Shown piece by piece: positions 8,300 through 16,911 of a stretch of DNA of 64,000 nt (positions are counted from its first letter, which is position 1; every line of letters starts with the position of its first letter). The translations under genes were made by a program, and so were the position numbers. This DNA is from an uncultured bacterium (lineage in GTDB: Bacteria > Bacillota > Clostridia > Lachnospirales > Lachnospiraceae): assembly GCA_905214875.1 (NCBI GenBank), contig CAJMNR010000003.1:62001-126000 (forward strand). The letters run 5' to 3'. The notes under the pieces are model-generated. The model worked only from the letters and a program-made list of their open reading frames with translations. It searched no databases and was not told the DNA's origin.

Positions 8300-8572
8300 T
8301 TGGATAAGTATGTGTTTATCATAATTGGCTTGCTATGTGGAGCCACGCTTATCATATCCATCTATAAAAAGAGTATAGAGATGTTTCTAAATTTAATGCT
8401 GCGTCTGGTTGTTGGTATGGTCGGCATTTATTTAATCAATACGATCTTATCCTTTGCTAGTATTACGAATTTGGTGGGACTCAATCCTCTTAATGTACTT
8501 GTAATTGGAGTGTTGGGTGTGCCAGGATTTGCTTTATTATATGGATTAAGTGCGTATTTTACATTCTTATAA
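8300..8572 (+). CDS. bofA: Pro-sigma-K processing inhibitor BofA family membrane protein
   Basis: In Bacillus, BofA holds the sigma-K protease SpoIVFB inactive in the forespore outer membrane. The 90-residue protein from TTG 8300 has the family layout: two or three hydrophobic segments (FIIIGLLCGATLIISIY, LMLRLVVGMVGIYLIN) and the signature end GLNPLNVLVIGVLGVPGF followed by ALLYG. TTG 8300 is preferred over the ATG at 8234 because a strong AGGAGGGG site lies at 8286-8293 and the length then matches BofA (about 87 residues). Only the divergent DUF2508 gene is a linked sporulation-type neighbour. Confidence 0.88.
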   Translation: MDKYVFIIIGLLCGATLIISIYKKSIEMFLNLMLRLVVGMVGIYLINTILSFASITNLVGLNPLNVLVIGVLGVPGFALLYGLSAYFTFL

Positions 8573-8605
8573 AAAAAAAAGATTCCAAAATTTGTAAAAA
8601 ACATA

Positions 8606-8634
8606 TTGACACCCTACTTTGCATGTACTATGAT
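8606..8634 (+). promoter_or_regulatory. Strong sigma-A promoter of the Tad pilus operon
   Basis: TTGACA at 8606-8611, a 17-bp spacer and TATGAT at 8629-8634 form a near-consensus vegetative promoter. RNA would begin near 8641, inside what would otherwise be the 5' end of the first Tad gene. Confidence 0.75.
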
Positions 8635-9225
8635 TATATACATGAAAAGGAAATAAATAGAAAGAACTTCACAAAAAGGGGTGGTCGTATTATAAAATGT
8701 GTACTCACCTGTATCCTTCTCATCGGAATCGTCGCAAACGACTTACATAATTACAAAGTAAACAATAAGCTGATTCTGGTGGGAACGGTGGCAGGAGTGA
8801 TTGTTTCCATATGGAACCATGGTGCTTATGGACTCTGGCAGTTTGCCTTAGGTTATATGACACCAATCTTAATTCTTTATCTGTTTTTTATACTTAAGAT
8901 GTTTGGTGCAGGAGATATTAAGACGTTCGCCGTGATTGGCGGTTTGTATGGTATTCCCTTTGTCTTATCCTGTATCGTGTATTCTTTATTCGCTGGCGGA
9001 ATCATTTGCATTCTGTCTATGCTCAAATCAAAAAATCTAATTTTAGCGTATCTTCGATTACAAAATCGATTCAATCATTTTTTTCAGTATGTATCCAGTT
9101 GTGTAGTAAATAAAAAGATAGGAGCTTATGACGTAGCACAGGCAAAGAAGGAAGGAGCAACCATTCATTTTACTATTGCCATCTTTATAGGATTTCTTGT
9201 AACGATTTTAGTATCCTATCAGTAA
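8623..9225 (+). CDS. Type IV (A24) prepilin peptidase, CpaA/TadV-like, first gene of the Tad operon
   Basis: This membrane aspartyl protease should cleave the leader of Flp pilin and pseudopilins. The two catalytic aspartates are visible: Asp40 in VANDLHNYKVNN and Asp98 in the GxGD motif (GAGDIKTF), among about six hydrophobic segments. The start is uncertain. ATG 8623 is the only in-frame ATG but overlaps the -10 of a strong promoter at 8606-8634. Downstream there is an AGGGGTGG site and then no ATG, GTG or TTG before the first membrane helix; an ATT at 8689 has suitable spacing. The coordinates give the longest frame. It is followed after 12 bp by tadZ. Confidence 0.85.
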   Translation: MYYDYIHEKEINRKNFTKRGGRIIKCVLTCILLIGIVANDLHNYKVNNKLILVGTVAGVIVSIWNHGAYGLWQFALGYMTPILILYLFFILKMFGAGDIKTFAVIGGLYGIPFVLSCIVYSLFAGGIICILSMLKSKNLILAYLRLQNRFNHFFQYVSSCVVNKKIGAYDVAQAKKEGATIHFTIAIFIGFLVTILVSYQ

Positions 9226-9237
9226 GGGAGGGGCTTT

Positions 9238-10257
9238 GTGAACGAGACGAATATTGTCATTTGTGATAAGGACCTGCAATATGGAAAGTCGTTAGTACAG
9301 GCATTTCAAAGGGCCAATGAATTTATGGCAAGTTATATCATACTCAGTGAGAAAGAAAAGGTTTTACCGTACATAAAAGAAAATTCTGTAGAATTATTTT
9401 TGATAGAACAAGAGGCATATGAAGAGGTCGTACAGAGAGCATGTAACGAACTTGATCTAGAGGAAAAGAAACAGTTACTTGAGAAAATCATCGTAATTAC
9501 AGACAGCAAAGAAATGAAATATGATGAGGTAAGCGTTTTGTATAAGTATCAACCGGTAACAGCAATTCTTGGCCCGGTAAAACAGAAACTTTTAGTACAG
9601 GAAAAGCAGAAGAAAACAGAACACTTACATGCGAAGATCTTTGCTGTATTATCTTTAGGAAGCAATGACAACAGCAGCCTCATTGGACATATGATTGCAA
9701 AGGGCTATTCGGAGGAACACAATGTGTTACTTGTGAATATGGAGGTATTTCCATTCTTATATGGAGAACAGGAAACCCCTTATTCTCTCTCAGATTACAT
9801 TTATGGTGTTGTCTCAGATAGTGAGATGACAGGACAGATTGCAGAGGGAATGCAGTATAGAAATGGAAGACTAAGTTGCGTGAGCCCGATTACTTCGTTT
9901 CCGGATTTATATGAACTGAAGGAAGAGAAGATGACAGCATTTTTACAGCAGCTGCAAAGAGAATCTCAAGCAGAAATTATAGTGTTAGTGTTAGATTTCT
10001 TACAGCCATTTACACTTGCGCTGTTAACGGTATGTGATCGGATCATAAGTGCCGAGCCAGTAAGCTATGTAGAAAATAAAAAGCGTGAGCAGTTCTGCAA
10101 GATGCTCGCATTAGAGGAAAAGGAGTGGATTCAGGACAAAATCATTTATAGTAACATTGCAACCAACTATTTGCTTGCAAACATATCAGAAACTGGAGAA
10201 CTTAGCGAAGAACTAAAAGGTTCTATAAGGGGATGGCTTATGCAGTTATGGAATTGA
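9238..10257 (+). CDS. TadZ/CpaE-like pilus localisation protein with a degenerate P-loop
   Basis: This 339-residue protein has an N-terminal receiver-like domain (residues 1-120, NIVICDKDLQYGKSLVQAF) and a C-terminal MinD/ParA-like domain from about residue 135. The Walker A position reads SLGSNDNSSL rather than KGGxGKT, so ATP hydrolysis is doubtful; degenerate TadZ proteins are known. TadZ positions the Tad machine at the pole and recruits the ATPase. GTG 9238 follows a good GGGAGGGG site. It sits between a prepilin peptidase and the TadA ATPase, the usual Tad order. Confidence 0.75.
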   Translation: MNETNIVICDKDLQYGKSLVQAFQRANEFMASYIILSEKEKVLPYIKENSVELFLIEQEAYEEVVQRACNELDLEEKKQLLEKIIVITDSKEMKYDEVSVLYKYQPVTAILGPVKQKLLVQEKQKKTEHLHAKIFAVLSLGSNDNSSLIGHMIAKGYSEEHNVLLVNMEVFPFLYGEQETPYSLSDYIYGVVSDSEMTGQIAEGMQYRNGRLSCVSPITSFPDLYELKEEKMTAFLQQLQRESQAEIIVLVLDFLQPFTLALLTVCDRIISAEPVSYVENKKREQFCKMLALEEKEWIQDKIIYSNIATNYLLANISETGELSEELKGSIRGWLMQLWN

Positions 10258-10267
10258 GGTGAGAAGA

Positions 10268-11485
10268 GTGGATGAGGAGACCATTAATAAGGAGTTATAT
10301 AATCAGGTACTAGAAAGGCTGGATATGACAAAGGACTTGGAAGATAAGGAGGTATATGAGGTAATTGATCAAGTATTAGTAAGGTCAAGCAAGAGAAAGT
10401 ACCTTCCGGTGAAAATCCGAATTAGTGCCAGAACATATTTATTTAACCGTATTCGACGGCTAGACGTGCTGCAGGAATTACTAGATGACCCGACCATTAC
10501 AGAAATCATGATCAACGGTCCAAAGAATATTTTCATTGAGCGAAATGGCTGCCTTATGAAATGGGACAAGCAGTTTGAATCAGAGAGAAAGCTTAATGAC
10601 GTAATTCAGCAGATTGTTGCAAAGGCTAACCGTGTCGTAAATGAAGCAAATCCAATTGTGGATGCAAGACTTTTAGATGGTTCCCGTGTAAATGTAGTGT
10701 TAGCACCGATTGCAATGGACGGCTCTACAGTTACCATTCGAAAGTTCGGTGACCATAGTATGACGGTTGAGGACTTAATTGCGTATGGTTCTATCACAGA
10801 GGAAATGGCGGACTGGTTAAGGAAGTTAGTACAGGCGAGGTATAACATTTTCATTAGCGGAGGTACAGGCTCTGGGAAGACCACTTTTTTAAATGCCATG
10901 TCAAACTTCATTCCATCTGACGAGCGTATCATAACCATCGAAGATTCTGCAGAACTTCAGATTCGAAGTGTGCCAAACCTTGTACGGCTTGAGGTACGAA
11001 ATGACAATGTGGAAGGAAAGCATGGAATCAGTATCCGTGATTTAATCAAGTCTTCTCTTCGTATGAGGCCAGACCGTATTATTGTTGGTGAGGTTCGTGA
11101 TGCTGCTGCCATTGATATGTTAACGGCGCTTAATACAGGCCATGATGGAAGCTTGAGTACAGGCCATGCCAATTCACCTGCGGATATGTTAAGCAGGTTA
11201 GAGACCATGGTGCTGTTAGGGACAGAGATTCCATTGTTAGCGGTTAGAAAGCAGATTGCTTCCGCCATTGATTTAATTGTACATCTTGGACGTCTTAGGG
11301 ATAAGTCCAGAAAGGTGCTTGAGATTGTGGAAGTACTGGATGTGGAACAAAATGAAATACAAATCAATCCATTATTCAAGTTTGAGGAAACTGGTGTTGA
11401 TGAAAAGGGAAAAATTAAGGGAGAATTAAGGAAGAAAGGCGAATTGCAGAATAAACAGAAATTAATGAGAGCAGGGGTGTTATGA
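10268..11485 (+). CDS. tadA: Tad pilus assembly/secretion ATPase TadA (CpaF)
   Basis: This hexameric cytoplasmic ATPase powers Flp pilus extension. The 405-residue chain shows Walker A GGTGSGKTTF near residue 200, an Asp box, Walker B DRIIVGEVRD near residue 268 and the His box TGHDGSLSTGHANS, all intact. The N-terminal domain (TITEIMINGPKNIF) is typical of CpaF. GTG 10268 is chosen because AGGTGA at about 10257-10262 has correct spacing; an in-frame GTG at 10259 would lack a site. Its 3' end overlaps tadB by 4 bp, indicating coupling. Confidence 0.95.
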   Translation: MDEETINKELYNQVLERLDMTKDLEDKEVYEVIDQVLVRSSKRKYLPVKIRISARTYLFNRIRRLDVLQELLDDPTITEIMINGPKNIFIERNGCLMKWDKQFESERKLNDVIQQIVAKANRVVNEANPIVDARLLDGSRVNVVLAPIAMDGSTVTIRKFGDHSMTVEDLIAYGSITEEMADWLRKLVQARYNIFISGGTGSGKTTFLNAMSNFIPSDERIITIEDSAELQIRSVPNLVRLEVRNDNVEGKHGISIRDLIKSSLRMRPDRIIVGEVRDAAAIDMLTALNTGHDGSLSTGHANSPADMLSRLETMVLLGTEIPLLAVRKQIASAIDLIVHLGRLRDKSRKVLEIVEVLDVEQNEIQINPLFKFEETGVDEKGKIKGELRKKGELQNKQKLMRAGVL

Positions 11486-12222
11486 TCGATTATAGTGAGT
11501 ATAAGATGACAAAGGGGGAACTTGCGAAGGCAATTACAATCGGGCTGTTAGTTGTTTGGAGCATAGCATATTTGTTTTACAAGAATATCATTATCATGCT
11601 TCTAGTAAGTCCTGGTGCATTACTACTTATAAAACTTCAGAAGAAGAGACTTATGGAAAAACGGTTTTTTGAGCTTAACATGCAATTTAAAGAAGCATTA
11701 GTCAGTATCAGTGCAGCACTCAATGCAGGATATTCTTTAGAGAATTCCTTATTTGAAGCGACAAAAGATTTATTACTTTTGTACGATGAGGATGATTATA
11801 TTATTAAGGAATTTCGATTTATGCTTTATGAACTTCAGATTAATAAGACTGTTGAGGAAATCTTTTTAGAGTTTGAAGGAAGAGCACACCTTGAGGATGT
11901 TACAAATTTTGTGGATGTATTGGTTACAGCAAAACGTACAGGAGGCGATATTATCAAAATCATTGGTGCTACAAGTAAAAATATCAATGATAAGATTGAA
12001 GTAAGGCGGGAAATTCAGACCATGATTACGGCAAAGAAGTTTGAAGCAAATATTATGTGCATGATTCCTCTTGGTATCATTTTATATATGTGGGTTTCCT
12101 CCCCAGGATATCTGGACGTCTTATATAATAATGTGTTAGGAATTATCATTATGACAGTGTTACTTGCCATTTACTGTATGGCATATCTTTTATGCAACCA
12201 CCTTACAAAGATTGAGATTTAG
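11482..12222 (+). CDS. tadB: Tad pilus inner-membrane platform protein TadB
   Basis: This 246-residue protein has the type II secretion F (GspF/TadB) domain: a transmembrane pair near the N-terminus (ITIGLLVVWSIAYLFY, IIIMLLVSPGALLLI), a cytoplasmic helical domain (FKEALVSISAALNAGYSLEN, the F-domain signature) and two C-terminal membrane helices. With TadC it forms the platform turned by TadA. ATG 11482 overlaps the tadA stop. Slightly short compared with many TadB proteins but complete. Confidence 0.9.
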   Translation: MIDYSEYKMTKGELAKAITIGLLVVWSIAYLFYKNIIIMLLVSPGALLLIKLQKKRLMEKRFFELNMQFKEALVSISAALNAGYSLENSLFEATKDLLLLYDEDDYIIKEFRFMLYELQINKTVEEIFLEFEGRAHLEDVTNFVDVLVTAKRTGGDIIKIIGATSKNINDKIEVRREIQTMITAKKFEANIMCMIPLGIILYMWVSSPGYLDVLYNNVLGIIIMTVLLAIYCMAYLLCNHLTKIEI

Positions 12223-12233
12223 GGGGTGGGAAA

Positions 12234-13697
12234 TTGATTGTTATTTTAATGATTTATGTTATTTTTCTAGTTGGACTTCTTCTTACAAGAAAGTATGAGA
12301 GTAAGTTCATATCATCACTTGATAAGAAGGAACATTCTTTATATCTATTTTATCCATTGGCCTTATATCTGGCCCATTTCTTAGAAAATCCAAAAAGTGA
12401 TCGTTATAAATCGCACATGGAGCGAATCAAGCTACTGCATGCAAATGAAGACGCTACAGTACAATATAAGATTTTTAAGGCAAAGCAGTTTGCAACTATA
12501 CTTTTCTGCATTTTGATGATTAACAGTCTGGCACTTATTGTGCAGCTAAGTTCAAATGAGGAGCCATTGATTAAGGAAGGAGCCATTGAACGACCTTCTT
12601 ATGGGGAGGATGCTTCTGATGTAGACGTAGATGTCATTTTTAATAATGAATCGGATTACATCAAGCAGCATATGACAATTTCTGTTGACCCAAAAGAGTA
12701 TACCGAACAGGAATTCAATGCGGCTGCAGAGAAAGCAAAAGAGTACTTAAACACTCAGATACTTGGGAAAAACGTCAGTTTAGAAAAAGTCTATTATCCA
12801 CTGAACCTTGTCTCTAGCATTCCGGATACGGGAATTTCCGTAAGTTGGAGCATGGAGGAAGATTCGTTAATTGAATCCGATGGTGAACTAGTAAGAAAAG
12901 GCTTAACGGAAAGTAAGCTTGAGAATCTAACAGCGATTATGGAGTATGGGGAGTTTGAGCAGCAGTATGTAATGAGTGTTGTGATTCTTCCAGAGCAGCT
13001 AAGCGATGAGGATCTGTTGCTATATCATTTAGAGTCTTCGATGGATTCAACGAATAAAGAAACCATTACAGAGGATAAGATGGTTCTTCCAGATACCATC
13101 GATGGTCATGAAGTATATTATGAGGAAGAGAAAGACAATAGTATGGCAACGATACTTGTATTTGGAGCATTAGTTATCGTTCTTGTATTTGTAATGATGG
13201 AACAGAAACTCTCCAAACAGAAAGAAGAACGAGATACAGAGATCATGATTGATTATCCGGAACTGATTAATAAGTTTACTTTATTGATTGGAGCTGGAAT
13301 GACAGTAAAGAAAGCCTGGGAAAAGATTGTTATAGAGTACGAAGAGCGTAAGGCGGCTAACAAGGTAAAGCGGCGATATGCCTACGAGGAATTGAAAGTT
13401 ACGTTATTTGAGTTAAATAACGGAATGAATGAAAGCAAAGCTTATGAGAATTTTGGACGTAGGATGCAGCTATTACCATATATGAAGCTTAGTTCTCTTT
13501 TGGCTCAGAATGTTTCTAAGGGAATGGATGGACTTTTAAAGGCATTAGAATTAGAGGCTTACGGCGCGTTTGAAGAGCGAAAGGAGCTTGCCAAACGATT
13601 AGGAGAAAAGGCAGGAACCAAGCTGCTTCTACCAATGGGAATTATGTTGTTACTCGTATTTGTCATGATATTAATACCAGCATTCTTAAGTTTCTAA
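12234..13697 (+). CDS. tadC: Tad platform protein TadC with a large external insertion
   Basis: Of 487 residues, the C-terminal 180 form the GspF domain (YPELINKFTLLIGAGMTVKK, LPYMKLSSLLAQNVSKGMDG) and end in a membrane helix (LLLPMGIMLLLVFVMILIP). The N-terminus has two membrane segments, and about 200 residues between roughly 100 and 300 are hydrophilic, acidic and probably extracytoplasmic (repeated DPKEYTEQEFNAAAEKAKEY-like stretches). That insertion makes it longer than ordinary TadC (about 300). TTG 12234 has a GGGGGTGGG site. It follows tadB by 11 bp. Confidence 0.88.
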   Translation: MIVILMIYVIFLVGLLLTRKYESKFISSLDKKEHSLYLFYPLALYLAHFLENPKSDRYKSHMERIKLLHANEDATVQYKIFKAKQFATILFCILMINSLALIVQLSSNEEPLIKEGAIERPSYGEDASDVDVDVIFNNESDYIKQHMTISVDPKEYTEQEFNAAAEKAKEYLNTQILGKNVSLEKVYYPLNLVSSIPDTGISVSWSMEEDSLIESDGELVRKGLTESKLENLTAIMEYGEFEQQYVMSVVILPEQLSDEDLLLYHLESSMDSTNKETITEDKMVLPDTIDGHEVYYEEEKDNSMATILVFGALVIVLVFVMMEQKLSKQKEERDTEIMIDYPELINKFTLLIGAGMTVKKAWEKIVIEYEERKAANKVKRRYAYEELKVTLFELNNGMNESKAYENFGRRMQLLPYMKLSSLLAQNVSKGMDGLLKALELEAYGAFEERKELAKRLGEKAGTKLLLPMGIMLLLVFVMILIPAFLSF

Positions 13698-13749
13698 GGA
13701 TGCGAGGTATTAGATATAAATTATAAAAAGAATGAAGGAGGATTCATAT

Positions 13750-13953
13750 ATGAATCAAATTAAAAAAGGATTATCAATGGTAAAGAATAGCGTGAAAGGA
13801 TTTGTAAAAGAAGAGGATGGCGTTGGTGTTGTTGAAATGATACTGATTGTAGTTGTACTAATTGCATTGGTTGTAATCTTTAAAGAGGAGATGGAGAAAG
13901 TTGTAGGAAGCGCATTTGGAAAAGTAAATAACAGTATGAATCGTTTAAAATAA
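13750..13953 (+). CDS. Flp-type pilin (type IVb)
   Basis: This 67-residue precursor is the likely major subunit of the Tad pilus. The class III leader ends EEDG and the mature part starts VGVVEMILIVVVLIALVV, giving Gly at -1 (residue 24) and Glu at +5 (residue 29) as A24 peptidases require. The short hydrophilic tail ends NNSMNRLK. ATG 13750 has AAGGAGG at proper spacing; an in-frame ATG at 13732 overlaps that site and is rejected. Its position after tadC and before pseudopilin-like genes is normal for Tad loci. Confidence 0.9.
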   Translation: MNQIKKGLSMVKNSVKGFVKEEDGVGVVEMILIVVVLIALVVIFKEEMEKVVGSAFGKVNNSMNRLK

Positions 13954-13996
13954 TAAACGAAAAACAAGCACTATAAGGAATTAGGGGGAGAAGAAA

Positions 13997-16729
13997 GTGG
14001 TACATAAGGTCAAAGGTAGTATTACCGTATTTTTAAGTTTGATATTAGTAATGGTCCTTGCATTGATCGGAACATTACTGGATGCGGCAAGAATCAATAT
14101 GGCAAGCAGTTATTCTTACCGTGCATTGGTTTCTGCAATTGATACAGAATTTACAAAGTACTGTAGCGAATTATATGAGGACTATCATATCTATATGCTG
14201 GGGAATGGTCATAGCCTTTCAAATGTCAGTGGAGAAGAGTTTATTAATTCAATGACAAAATACCTTATGTACTCTTTTGATTCCGATAGCAACTTGTCAA
14301 TGCTTCATACATCATTTGGGATTAAGGCAACTGATTTATTAGAGTTATCAGTCGATAATTGCAACGTGGATAGTATAACAAAACTCACGGACTATAATGG
14401 AGTAATCTTTCAGGATCAGGTAGCTCAATATATGAAGTATTATGTGGCTGGTGAGGCAGCAGAATCAATTTTGGGAAAACTGAATCTGCTAAATCAATCC
14501 AAGGAGACCATGACAATCATACGAAAGAAAAATGAGGTGGATGAAAAGGTTGCTAAAGTGGATAAGAGCATTCTAAAACTGATGCAAGAAGTAGAAGGAA
14601 TTACATTTAAGAATAATCAGTTACAGGTGACCAAAGAGTATACGATAAAAGTACAAAATAGTTTTGCTAAGAAGTTTTGTACTACAGAGGTAAAGCCAAG
14701 AACGGTATCGATTGATCATGAAGTAGTATGGGATTCCTTACGTAATCAGTACATAAATCCGGTGGAGAAGTTAAAGGCAATGAAACAAAAGCTAGAGGAT
14801 TTTTCAAAGGTCAGTGAAGAAATAACGATCTTAGAGGGAGAAATCGAAGAGATTGATAAGAAGATTGATGAATTGAAGAATCCACCAGCTACATCAACAC
14901 CGACTGTAACCGAGACACCAATGCCAACACCAACAGCGACACAATCGGCAACAGCTACGCCAACACCAACAGAGTCTCCAAAGTCTAGTGAAGAGATGGT
15001 AAATCAACAGATAAAGGAATTAGAGGATACGAAGAAAGAAAAAGAAGAACAGTTAAGCAAAAAGAAAGACGAGCAAAAATCATACCTTCCAAAGGTGCGA
15101 GAAGAGGCAGCATCTCTTTACGACCAAGCAGATAATGTGAGAAATCATACAATTCAGGCAATAAATCAGATTGATTGCCTCAATAACGAAAAGACGGAAG
15201 GGCTGAATGCATTAACATCGTTTGATTCTGATCTTAAGAATAGCAAGGATAAGATCGATAGTGAAACTTATGAGGGGCTTCAGAAGGATTATAAAGAAAC
15301 GAAAGAGTATATGAGTCAGATTGATGAAAATGGAAAGGATACATCAGTTGTTGGCACGGTAGTAAATATGAGGCCAACGCTATGTTCCAATAAGGCTATT
15401 CTAGATGAGACGACTAAGTTGATGGATACAGCTCGAGGGGTACCAGAGACACAGGTAGAAGAGATGAAGAATCAAATCAGTGCTCTAATTACAAAATATG
15501 ATAATTATTCTATTAAGGAGTTGCGTTTTGACTATAGCACATTAACAGTCCATGAGAATACAGAGAGTCCTTTAACAAGCTTTGGCTCTTTAGTGAATAC
15601 AGGATTACTTGAATTAGTCGTGGATGATACATCGAAGCTATCAAATGTTCAGTTAGACAGTTCTAAGTTAGTAAGCAACACATGTGGTAACCAACAGATA
15701 GATACAAAGAAAGATGAAAAATCCAGCAATGACATGGCAGAGAAAGTCGCAAAAGGGGATGCAGCAAATAGTGGAATCTCTGATAGCTTAAAAGGATATG
15801 AAGACAATTGTGAAAGTGCCAATGTCACAGACAGCGGTGTAAATGATATCGCAAGAAAAGTGTTGATTAATGAATACGGGGTTACGAATTTTAAAAATCT
15901 TATGGATGACTTAAATCAGGGAGGAGTGTCGATAGAAAAAGGTAGCAGTGGGAAAAAAACAAGCAACAAAGTAAACTTAAAAAAGGAAAAAACACAAGAA
16001 AAGAAGGGAAAAACAAAAGAAGAACAGAAGACGGACCAGACAAAGAGCGATAAGCCGACAAAGATCAAGTATGAGCAAGAGTATCTTGCGATTGGCGGAT
16101 ATAACGAATTAGATAATGTGAAAAGTATTGTGATGCGCACGATATTTATGCGGACAGCAGGAAATTATATTGCACTGTTAACCAATTCAAAATGCAGAGA
16201 TTCTGCCAGAGCTACAGCAAAGATCTTAGTTGGATTTACTGGTCTGACACCGCTTATTATCTTAACGACACAGTTAATCTTAATTGCCTGGGGATTTGAG
16301 GAGGCACTCGTTGATACAAGAGCTTTGCTAGACGGAAATAGTATACCGATTATTAAGAAAGCAGCAGATTTTAATATAGAATATAAGGATTTATTGAGTA
16401 TCAGCAAAGAAACGATTCGGAATAAGGCAAAGAATTATAAACAGGGAAAAAGCAAGATAATTGGCCTATCCTACAATGATTATTTGAGAATTTATTTATT
16501 AATGGTGCCATCAGATACATTATCTTATCGAATGATGGACTTGATACAAGAAAATATGAAGGTTCGGTATGATGACCAGTTCCAGATTATGAATGGAATC
16601 TTTGGGACTAAGGTTTCCTTAACGGCCACCATGCCAGGAAAGTTTTTAAATATTCCATTTATTAAGAACACCGTTGGGTATGACGGAGCGGAAGCAAAGG
16701 TGAAGGTTAGTACGGAATATTCCTATTAG
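13997..16729 (+). CDS. DUF5702 family Tad-operon protein, large TadE/TadG-like
   Basis: A 910-residue protein with one N-terminal pseudopilin-like membrane segment (GSITVFLSLILVMVLALIG) and a very large external part. Coiled-coil stretches flank a Thr/Pro-rich linker (about residues 295-330, TPTATQSATATPTPTESP), and a basic Lys/Thr/Gln-rich stretch lies at about 650-690. A second hydrophobic segment (VGFTGLTPLIILTTQLILIA) is near residue 750. GTG 13997 follows a GGGGGAG site. It probably stabilises or caps the pilus base; the exact role is not known. Transcribed with flp and the TadE-like genes. Confidence 0.75.
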   Translation: MVHKVKGSITVFLSLILVMVLALIGTLLDAARINMASSYSYRALVSAIDTEFTKYCSELYEDYHIYMLGNGHSLSNVSGEEFINSMTKYLMYSFDSDSNLSMLHTSFGIKATDLLELSVDNCNVDSITKLTDYNGVIFQDQVAQYMKYYVAGEAAESILGKLNLLNQSKETMTIIRKKNEVDEKVAKVDKSILKLMQEVEGITFKNNQLQVTKEYTIKVQNSFAKKFCTTEVKPRTVSIDHEVVWDSLRNQYINPVEKLKAMKQKLEDFSKVSEEITILEGEIEEIDKKIDELKNPPATSTPTVTETPMPTPTATQSATATPTPTESPKSSEEMVNQQIKELEDTKKEKEEQLSKKKDEQKSYLPKVREEAASLYDQADNVRNHTIQAINQIDCLNNEKTEGLNALTSFDSDLKNSKDKIDSETYEGLQKDYKETKEYMSQIDENGKDTSVVGTVVNMRPTLCSNKAILDETTKLMDTARGVPETQVEEMKNQISALITKYDNYSIKELRFDYSTLTVHENTESPLTSFGSLVNTGLLELVVDDTSKLSNVQLDSSKLVSNTCGNQQIDTKKDEKSSNDMAEKVAKGDAANSGISDSLKGYEDNCESANVTDSGVNDIARKVLINEYGVTNFKNLMDDLNQGGVSIEKGSSGKKTSNKVNLKKEKTQEKKGKTKEEQKTDQTKSDKPTKIKYEQEYLAIGGYNELDNVKSIVMRTIFMRTAGNYIALLTNSKCRDSARATAKILVGFTGLTPLIILTTQLILIAWGFEEALVDTRALLDGNSIPIIKKAADFNIEYKDLLSISKETIRNKAKNYKQGKSKIIGLSYNDYLRIYLLMVPSDTLSYRMMDLIQENMKVRYDDQFQIMNGIFGTKVSLTATMPGKFLNIPFIKNTVGYDGAEAKVKVSTEYSY

Positions 16730-16737
16730 CCAAGAAA

Positions 16738-16869
16738 TCTGAGGTGATATGAGATGTCCATTCTCAACCATATGCCAAAACAAAAACAAAAAATAGTTCT
16801 CTCTTCAAGCAATCTGTTGCCCCAGAAAAGCGTGAAAAGTAGAGAGTGGACGTCTTATATCACCTCAGA
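16738..16869 (+). repeat. 28-bp long-armed inverted repeat inside the Tad operon
   Basis: Positions 16738-16765 and 16842-16869 are inverted copies matching at 25 of 28 bases, with the mismatches compatible with G-U or A-C in RNA. A 76-nt loop lies between them. The element starts 9 bp after the DUF5702 stop and ends 42 bp before the next gene. In RNA it would form a very stable stem whose left arm contains the GAGGTGAT ribosome binding site of a 39-codon ORF. Confidence 0.85.
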
Positions 16870-16873
16870 ATAA
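16754..16873 (+). CDS. Candidate small protein (39 residues) within the inverted repeat
   Basis: ATG 16754 is preceded by GAGGTGAT with a 6-7 nt spacer and the frame runs 39 codons to TAA 16871-16873. The product starts MSILNHMPKQKQKIVLSSSN and ends REWTSYITSE: basic in the middle, no signal or membrane segment. The ribosome binding site and start lie in the left arm and the end in the right arm of the 28-bp repeat, so translation would be gated by the hairpin. It may be a real micro-protein, a leader peptide or chance. Confidence 0.35.
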   Translation: MSILNHMPKQKQKIVLSSSNLLPQKSVKSREWTSYITSE

Positions 16874-16911
16874 AACAGAGATCTTATAAGAGTAGCAGGA
16901 AAGGAGGAAGC

